From the NCBI RefSeq assembly GCF_003029735.1, contig NZ_KZ686269.1, positions 1 to 64,000 of the forward strand: a DNA stretch of 64,000 nucleotides, read 5' to 3'. This document shows, in pieces, positions 63,016 through 64,000 of the stretch. Every line of letters starts with the position of its first letter. Positions within the stretch are counted from its first letter, which is position 1. The position numbers were made by a program, and so were the translations under genes. Below the pieces are notes generated by a model. It was given only the letters and a program-made list of their open reading frames with translations. It searched no databases and had not been told where the DNA came from. Source of the DNA: Pedobacter yulinensis. Its GTDB lineage: Bacteria > Bacteroidota > Bacteroidia > Sphingobacteriales > Sphingobacteriaceae.

Positions 63016-64000
63016 TTACGGCATGACGATGACCCTCCTTCCTTCGATCCTGAAGTGAATGACTCCTGTTTTTTCCATCATGCCCAGCAGTGTAGACAAC
63101 TGGTCGAACCGGGAAATGGTGCCACCAAATCTCCGGCCGCGGATCTGCCGGCTGATCTCTACATCGACATCATACCAGCGGGCAACGGTCCGCATAATGC
63201 TTTCTACCGTTTCGTTGTTGAAAGCGAAGTATCCTTTCTGCCAGGCCACCGCATTTTCGGTGTCGGCCGTATGTACCTGAACCGAGCCGGCCAGGACAGC
63301 CTGCTGCCCCGGGCGCAGCAGGGCGGTTTCGCCGGTTTCAGTTTTTTTCACGCGAACCGAGCCTTCAAGCAGCGTTGTGCGCGTACCCGGCTCATTCTCG
63401 TAAGCGTTTACATTAAAATGTGTACCCAGTACTTCGATCTGCTGGCCAGCACTTTCGACAATGAATGGTGTTTTTTTGCCGGCATGCTGTTGTTTGGCCA
63501 CTTCGAAGTACACCTCGCCTTTAATTTGTACCTGTCTGGCCTCCCTGCCAAAACGAAGGGGGAACCTGATGCTCGAAGCAGCATTGAGCCAGACCCTGGA
63601 GCCGTCGGGAAGGTCGACCTGGTACTGGCCTCCGCGCGGGGTTGATATGGTATGGTAATCTGTGGCGGCTGCTGCCGAGGGGTCTGCAGAGCTGTAAATC
63701 AACTGGCCCTGTTTTTTCGAAACGGCCAGGTTCCGGTCTTCGGCAAGCAAGCCGTCTTTATGCTGGTCCAGGCTGATCGTAGAACCGTCGGCCAGGGTAA
63801 GCAATGCTTTATTGCTGCCAGGTAAAATGGGGGCGGGGCTTTTTGGTGTCCGCTGCGTGGTCAGGACGCGGTTTTCGGGGCGAATTCTTGCAAGGAAAAA
63901 CAGGGAGGAGCCCAGCAACAGTACGGCGGCGACGCGCGGCAACCAGATCCTGAGCAGCGACGGGCGGATATGTTCGCGGTTAAGAATGTTGCGATACAGC
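63016..64000 (-). CDS. FecR-family anti-sigma factor, PUL 3 (cut by window edge)
   Basis: The minus-strand frame is open from the right edge (reading YRNILNREHIRPSLLRIW at 63997 downward) to a TAA at 63016-63018, about 328 residues visible. A membrane helix near the visible start (LPRVAAVLLLGSSLFFLARI) is followed by the FecR domain (HTISTPRGGQYQVDLPDGSRVWLNAASSIRFP, VQIKGEVYFEVAKQQHAG, IEVLGTHFNVNAY) and the DUF4974 end (QKGYFAFNNETVESIMRTVARWYDVDVEI). Its cytoplasmic N-terminus and the expected sigma gene lie beyond the window. Confidence 0.93.
   Translation of the reverse strand, partial: LYRNILNREHIRPSLLRIWLPRVAAVLLLGSSLFFLARIRPENRVLTTQRTPKSPAPILPGSNKALLTLADGSTISLDQHKDGLLAEDRNLAVSKKQGQLIYSSADPSAAAATDYHTISTPRGGQYQVDLPDGSRVWLNAASSIRFPLRFGREARQVQIKGEVYFEVAKQQHAGKKTPFIVESAGQQIEVLGTHFNVNAYENEPGTRTTLLEGSVRVKKTETGETALLRPGQQAVLAGSVQVHTADTENAVAWQKGYFAFNNETVESIMRTVARWYDVDVEISRQIRGRRFGGTISRFDQLSTLLGMMEKTGVIHFRIEGRRVIVMP

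Noticed and set aside
1..64000. CRISPR arrays, insertion sequences, prophage, rRNA operons
   Set aside because: No short regularly spaced repeats, transposases, terminal inverted repeats, phage genes or rRNA were seen. The 115-bp repeat is too long and has no spacers.

Overview
The window looks like a chromosome segment of a free-living, glycan-degrading member of the Bacteroidota, most like Sphingobacteriaceae or Chitinophagaceae. The reasons are three SusC/SusD-type uptake loci with ECF sigma/FecR control, a GLPGLI-family protein, and promoters of the Bacteroidota form TTG-N19-21-TAnnTTTG in front of tRNA and ribosomal genes. GC content is around 50 percent by eye. The genus is not determined.

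Layout. Positions 1-450 hold a 115-bp tandem repeat, a terminator and tRNA-Ser(UGA). From 0.5 to 34 kb is mostly core genome. A cell-envelope cluster (YihY, thioesterase, MltG, PASTA protein) faces Ddl. It is followed by a MATE transporter, rpsO-pnp, rpe, a GH20 hexosaminidase, a lipoprotein, a DgkA-type kinase, an ECF sigma factor with a membrane partner, and a DAACS symporter. At 18-23.6 kb a BlaI/M56 regulatory pair converges on a GLPGLI/TonB-type outer-membrane pair. Both units start at the same operator, TACGA-N5-TCGTA. Then come rplU-rpmA, a polyprenyl synthase with RNase R, a Na+/H+ antiporter, an HD hydrolase, a TIM-barrel protein, a TPM protein, an oxidoreductase and tRNA-Gln(CUG).

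From 35.7 kb to the right edge the window is an island of three polysaccharide-utilisation loci (PULs). PUL 1 (35.8-44.4 kb, +) is sigma-FecR-SusC-SusD-sulfatase. PUL 2 (45.4-55.1 kb, +) is sigma-FecR-SusC-SusD-lipoprotein-SGNH hydrolase-FAD oxidoreductase. PUL 3 (55.6-64 kb, -) is FecR (cut by the edge)-SusC-SusD-SusE-GH76 mannanase. All three SusC proteins carry an N-terminal STN domain. That fits trans-envelope signalling: substrate at SusC, then FecR, then the sigma factor, then transcription of the locus.

The points most worth following are: (1) an SGNH hydrolase in PUL 2 whose block I (GDS) motif lies at the C-terminus, after block V, which is a natural circular permutation; (2) the shared BlaI-type operator linking the BlaI/M56 pair to the GLPGLI/OMP pair; (3) a hairpin in every fecR-susC spacer; and (4) a strong intrinsic terminator placed between susD and the sulfatase gene.
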